Source: Isoptericola variabilis 225
GTDB lineage: Bacteria; Actinomycetota; Actinomycetes; Actinomycetales; Cellulomonadaceae
Direction of reading: 5' to 3'
DNA: 64,000 bases
NCBI RefSeq assembly: GCF_000215105.1
Contig: NC_015588.1
Span: forward strand, 496,001 to 560,000
This document shows positions 60,444 through 64,000 of this stretch, piece after piece (position 1 is the stretch's first letter; each line of letters starts with the position of its first letter). A program made the translations under genes and the position numbers. Under the pieces are notes generated by a model. It made no database searches. It saw only the letters and a program-made list of their open reading frames with translations, and was not told where the DNA came from.

Positions 60444-61453
60444 GCACGCTCACCCTCGCGAAGGCGATCAACGCCGGGCTGCACCGGGCGATGGACACCG
60501 ACCCGACCGTCGTCGTCATGGGCGAGGACATCGGCCGCCTCGGCGGCGTCTACCGGGTCACGGACGGGCTGCAGGAAAAGTTCGGCGACCGTCGCGTGCT
60601 CGACACGCCGCTCGCCGAGTCCGGGATCCTCGGCACCGCGATCGGCATGGCCTACCGCGGCTACCGGCCGGTCGTCGAGATCCAGTTCGACGGGTTCGTC
60701 TACGTGGCGTTCGACCAGATCGTCAGCCAGGTCGCGAAGATGCACGCGCGCACCAACGGGAACGTCAAGCTGCCCATCACGATCCGCATCCCCGTGGCCG
60801 GCGGCATCGGCGCGGCCGAGCACCACTCGGAGTCGCCCGAGGCGTACTTCGTGCACACCGCCGGCCTGCGCGTCGTGTCGGTCGCCACCCCGCAGGACGC
60901 GTACACCGTGATCCAGCAGGCGATCGCGTGCGACGACCCGGTCGTGTTCTTCGAGCCCAAGCGGCGCTACCACGTCAAGGGCGAGGTCGACGAGACGGTC
61001 TCGCTCGACGAGGCGCCGCCCATGGGCGCCGCGCGCGTCGTCACGCCGGGCGACGACGTCACGATCGTGACGTTCGGCTCGCACGTCGCGACCGCGATCG
61101 ACGCCGCGACGGCGCTGTCCGACGACGGCGTGTCGGCCGAGGTGATCGACCTGCGGTCGCTGTCCCCGATCGACCACGAGCGCGTGGCCGAGTCGGTGCG
61201 CAAGACCGGGCGCCTCGTCGTCGTGCACGAGGGACCGCGGCAGGCCGGGGTGGGCGCGGAGATCGCCGCGACCGTCACCGAGCGGTGCTTCGAGCACCTG
61301 CTCGCCCCGCCCGTGCGCGTCACGGGCCACGACATCCCCTACCCGCCCGCGAAGCTGGAGATGCACCAGGTGCCCGACCTCGACCGGATCTGCGACGGCG
61401 TCGACCGCGTCCTCGGGCGCGTCCCCGCGAGCCTGCAGGGGGTGACCGCGTGA
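60440..61453 (+). CDS. bkdB: Branched-chain alpha-keto acid dehydrogenase E1 beta
   Basis: 337 residues, transketolase-type beta subunit: MGEDIGRLGGVYRVTDGL, DTPLAESGILG and EIQFDGFVYVAFDQIV. It forms the heterotetramer with E1 alpha. ATG overlapping E1 alpha; the stop overlaps the E2 start. Confidence 0.92.
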   Translation: MSTLTLAKAINAGLHRAMDTDPTVVVMGEDIGRLGGVYRVTDGLQEKFGDRRVLDTPLAESGILGTAIGMAYRGYRPVVEIQFDGFVYVAFDQIVSQVAKMHARTNGNVKLPITIRIPVAGGIGAAEHHSESPEAYFVHTAGLRVVSVATPQDAYTVIQQAIACDDPVVFFEPKRRYHVKGEVDETVSLDEAPPMGAARVVTPGDDVTIVTFGSHVATAIDAATALSDDGVSAEVIDLRSLSPIDHERVAESVRKTGRLVVVHEGPRQAGVGAEIAATVTERCFEHLLAPPVRVTGHDIPYPPAKLEMHQVPDLDRICDGVDRVLGRVPASLQGVTA

Positions 61454-62928
61454 TGACGACGCTGCGCGAGTTCCGCCTGCCGGACCTCGGCGAGGGCCTC
61501 ACCGAGTCGGACGTCGTGGCCTGGCGCGTCAAGGCCGGCGACCGCGTCGAGCTCAACCAGGTCATCGCCGAGGTCGAGACCGCCAAGGCGCTCGTCGAGA
61601 TCCCGTCGCCGTACGCCGGCGTCGTCCAGGCGCTGCACGCCGAGGAGGGCCAGACCGTCGAGGTCGGCGAGCCGCTCGTGACGTTCGAGGTGCCCGACGA
61701 CGCCGCCTCGTCCGCGAGCCCGGCGCCTGCTCCCGCGCCGCCCGAGGAGGTCACCACCCCGGAGACCGCCGAGCCCGTGTCAGAAAGCCAGGGGGCTGGA
61801 GCCCACCAGCCTTCTGACACGGAGAGGGACGAGGGCCCCGAGCCCAACCTCGTCGGCTACGGCGCGCGCCCCGAGCGCGCGGGCCGGCCGCGGCGCCGTC
61901 CGCGCCGCTACGCCCCCGTGTCAGAAAGCGGGTGGGCTGGAGCCCACCAGGTTTCTGACACGCTCGACCCGGACGCGCGCCGCGCCGCCGTGCGCGCGCA
62001 CACGACGCCCGGCATCAGGGCGATGGCCAAGCGCCTCGGGGTCGACCTGACCGGCGTGCAGGGCACCGGCCCCGACGGCAGCGTCACGCGCGAGGACGTC
62101 GAGGCCGCGGCGGCGTCGGGCGCCACGGCGCACGCGGCGACCCACGTGGTGTCGCCGAACGGCGCCGCGCCCGCACGCAGCGAGACCCGCACGCCCGTGC
62201 GCGGCGTGCGCAAGCACACGGCCGCGGCCATGGTCGCGAGCGTGCGGGAGGCCCCGCAGGCGTCGGTCTTCCTCACGGTCGACGTCACGCGCAGCATGGA
62301 GCTGCTCGCGCGGCTCAAGTCGCACCGCATGGCGGGCGGCACGCGCATCACCGTGCTGGCACTCGTCGCCCGGGCGATGTGCGCGCTGCTGCCCCGCCAC
62401 CCCGCGCTCATGACGCGCTGGCAGGACCTGCCCGACGGCGGCGCGGAGCTCGTGCGGCCCGCGCAGGTCGACCTCGGCATCGCGGTCGCGACCGACCGCG
62501 GGCTCGTCGTCCCGCACGTGCCGGGCGCCGACCGGATGTCGCTCGTCGAGCTGGCCGACGCCCTCGGGCGGCTCACCGAGACCGCGCGCGCGGGCCGCAC
62601 GCCGCCCGAGCGCCTGACCGGCGGCACGCTCACGATCACCAACGTGGGCGTGTTCGGGGTCGACGCCGGCACGCCGATCCTCAACCCGGGCGAGCCGGCG
62701 ATCCTCGGCGTCGGGCAGGTCGCGCGCCGGCCGTGGGAGCACGACGGCGAGGTCGCGCTCCGGCAGGTGATGACGCTGAGCCTCACGTTCGACCACCGCG
62801 TGGTCGACGGCGAGCAGGGCGCGCGCTTCCTCGCCGACCTCGGCGCGGTCCTCGAGGACCCGGCGCTCGCGCTGCTCCTCGGCGGCCCCGACGACGTCGG
62901 GTCCGGCACGGCGGGGGAGGGCGCGTGA
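61450..62928 (+). CDS. bkdC: Dihydrolipoamide acyltransferase E2 with two palindromic-element inserts
   Basis: 492 residues. Lipoyl domain about 2-80 with the lipoylated Lys in [10 protein letters not shown], linker, E3-binding domain about 178-215 ([15 protein letters not shown]) and catalytic domain with His/Asp in [10 protein letters not shown]. It transfers the acyl group to CoA. The linker contains two related 15-residue segments, [15 protein letters not shown] (110-124) and [15 protein letters not shown] (157-171), each encoded by a 42-bp palindrome and flanking the native EPNLVGYG motif. GTG 61450 or ATG 61453 as start. Confidence 0.93.
   Translation: MMTTLREFRLPDLGEGLTESDVVAWRVKAGDRVELNQVIAEVETAKALVEIPSPYAGVVQALHAEEGQTVEVGEPLVTFEVPDDAASSASPAPAPAPPEEVTTPETAEPVSESQGAGAHQPSDTERDEGPEPNLVGYGARPERAGRPRRRPRRYAPVSESGWAGAHQVSDTLDPDARRAAVRAHTTPGIRAMAKRLGVDLTGVQGTGPDGSVTREDVEAAAASGATAHAATHVVSPNGAAPARSETRTPVRGVRKHTAAAMVASVREAPQASVFLTVDVTRSMELLARLKSHRMAGGTRITVLALVARAMCALLPRHPALMTRWQDLPDGGAELVRPAQVDLGIAVATDRGLVVPHVPGADRMSLVELADALGRLTETARAGRTPPERLTGGTLTITNVGVFGVDAGTPILNPGEPAILGVGQVARRPWEHDGEVALRQVMTLSLTFDHRVVDGEQGARFLADLGAVLEDPALALLLGGPDDVGSGTAGEGA
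61778..61819. repeat. 42-bp palindromic element C2 inside the E2 gene
   Basis: TGTCAGAAAGCCAGGGGGCT and a matching right arm ending CTGACA, 14 codons, in frame GTG-TCA-GAA. Confidence 0.92.
61919..61960. repeat. 42-bp palindromic element C3 inside the E2 gene
   Basis: TGTCAGAAAGCGGGTGGGCT and AGCCCACCAGGTTTCTGACA, 14 codons, in the same frame as C2. The arms are nearly complementary. Confidence 0.92.
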
Positions 62929-64000
62929 CCGTCCTGGCCTCCGCCGTCGACCCCCGCGCCGAGGCGGCCCGCGGCACCGAGGCGGCGCAGCGGGCGCTCG
63001 CGGACCAGCTCCGCGAGCGCACCGCCGCGGCCGCCGCGGGCGGGCCCGAGCGCGCCCGCGCCAAGCACGTCGAGCGCGGCAAGCTGCTGCCGCGCGAGCG
63101 CGTCGCGCGGCTGCTCGACGACGGCAGCCCGTTCCTCGAGGTCGCCCCGCTCGCGGCGTACGGGCTCGACGACGGCGCGTGGCCCGGCGCGGGCGTCATC
63201 GCCGGCATCGGCATGGTCTCGGGCCGGCAGGTCATGGTCGTGTGCAACGACCCGACGGTCAAGGGCGGCACGTACCACCCGCTCACCGTGAAGAAGCACC
63301 TGCGCGCACAGGAGATCGCGTTCGAGAACCGGCTGCCGTGCGTCTACCTCGTCGACTCGGGCGGCGCGTTCCTGCCGCGCCAGGACGAGGTCTTCCCCGA
63401 CCGTGATCACTTCGGGCGCATCTTCTACCACCAGGCCCGGATGTCGGCGGCGCGCATCCCGCAGATCGCGGCCGTGCTCGGCTCGTGCACCGCGGGCGGC
63501 GCGTACGTGCCGGCGATGAGCGACGAGACGGTCATCGTGAGGAACCAGGGCACGATCTTCCTCGGCGGCCCGCCGCTGGTGAAGGCCGCGATCGGCGAGG
63601 ACGTCTCGGCCGAGGAGCTCGGCGGCGGCGACCTGCACGCGCGCCGGTCCGGCGTCGTCGACCACCTCGCCGACGACGACGAGCACGCGCTCGACATCGT
63701 GCGCGACATCGTCGCCACCCTCCCGCCCGACCCGGAGCCCGCGTGGGACGTCGCACCCGCGCAGGACCCCGCCGTCGACACGCAGGGGCTGTACGCGGCC
63801 GTGCCGGTCGACGTCCAGCAGCCGTACGACCCGCGCGAGATCGTCTCGCGCCTCGTCGACGGCAGCCGGTTCGACGAGTTCAAGCCCGAGTACGGCACGA
63901 CGCTCGTCACCGGGTTCGCGCGCATCCACGGGCACCCGGTCGGCATCCTGGCGAACCAGGGCGTGCTGTTCCGGGAGTCGGCCCTCAAGGGCGCGCACTT
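62925..64000 (+). CDS. Acyl-CoA carboxylase carboxyltransferase, methylcrotonyl-CoA type (3' partial)
   Basis: GTG start overlapping the E2 stop by 4 bp; the frame is open to the end of the window (358 codons seen). [26 protein letters not shown], the [28 protein letters not shown] block and [16 protein letters not shown] match methylcrotonyl-CoA carboxylase beta. Its place after the branched-chain dehydrogenase fits leucine degradation. The biotin-carrying alpha subunit would be expected next. Confidence 0.9.
   Translation, partial: MTVLASAVDPRAEAARGTEAAQRALADQLRERTAAAAAGGPERARAKHVERGKLLPRERVARLLDDGSPFLEVAPLAAYGLDDGAWPGAGVIAGIGMVSGRQVMVVCNDPTVKGGTYHPLTVKKHLRAQEIAFENRLPCVYLVDSGGAFLPRQDEVFPDRDHFGRIFYHQARMSAARIPQIAAVLGSCTAGGAYVPAMSDETVIVRNQGTIFLGGPPLVKAAIGEDVSAEELGGGDLHARRSGVVDHLADDDEHALDIVRDIVATLPPDPEPAWDVAPAQDPAVDTQGLYAAVPVDVQQPYDPREIVSRLVDGSRFDEFKPEYGTTLVTGFARIHGHPVGILANQGVLFRESALKGAH

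Overview
The window is very GC-rich, with strong third-position G/C bias, many GTG starts and 4-bp stop/start overlaps. Gene content is typical of a plant-polysaccharide-degrading actinobacterium. My best guess is the Promicromonosporaceae/Cellulomonadaceae side of the Micrococcales. This rests on gene content only; no rRNA or tRNA gene is visible. Functions come from motifs and family knowledge read by eye; no searches were run.

Layout. 1-4004: the end of a uronate reductase-type gene, a trehalose-synthase-like GH13 enzyme and an LLM oxidoreductase. 4005-13553: a rhamnogalacturonan-I block with a CUT1 sugar ABC importer, a small membrane protein, a secreted PL11 rhamnogalacturonan lyase, a Gfo/Idh/MocA oxidoreductase, a DUF6807 protein and a cupin. 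13640-23418: a GH42 galactosidase, a LacI regulator and the L-rhamnose operon (mutarotase, isomerase, esterase, aldolase-dehydrogenase fusion, kinase). 23563-28335: a signalling block with two HATPase proteins, a STAS protein, a lone ABC ATPase and a phytochrome-like SpoIIE phosphatase. 28534-33009: a three-gene DUF993 sugar operon with a divergent LacI regulator. 33038-36340: a glycosyltransferase, a uridine-kinase-like protein and a GH10 xylanase. 36364-40366: lutCBA and a GntR regulator. 40439-42838: an SprT-like protein, a secreted PL11 remnant and a FabH-like synthase. 43047-57282: a galacturonan block with pectate lyase, two oxidoreductases, a LacI-DUF6807 fusion regulator, a second ABC importer, altronate dehydratase, an aldo-keto reductase and two sugar-type kinases. 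57292-64000: a truncated M28 peptidase, an Lrp regulator and a branched-chain keto-acid dehydrogenase operon running into methylcrotonyl-CoA carboxylase beta.

How it fits together. PL11, GH42 and importer 1 would release and import rhamnogalacturonan fragments, and the rha operon would take rhamnose to DHAP and lactaldehyde. The dehydrogenase half of RhaD would make L-lactate, which LutABC can oxidise to pyruvate. Pectate lyase, importer 2 and UxaA form the galacturonate arm. Related 12-bp palindromes (TGAAWCGNTTCA type) precede importer 1, GH42, the lacI gene and rhaM, while AAACCGGTT-type palindromes precede the galacturonan genes, so the two arms look like separate LacI regulons.

The most unusual content is repeated DNA. 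(i) Six 42-bp palindromes have the form TGTCAG-N30-CTGACA. Four of them lie in frame inside three proteins (E2, RhaB, LutC), always in the same reading frame. (ii) Three arrays each hold nine 20-bp units built on CGAGGTAGCG, with direct copies followed by inverted copies. The outermost unit supplies the TAG stop of every gene that reads into an array. (iii) Two near-identical 69-bp palindromes are present. There is also a phytochrome-like sensor that has lost the usual chromophore-binding residues. No gene-free stretch exceeds 300 bp.
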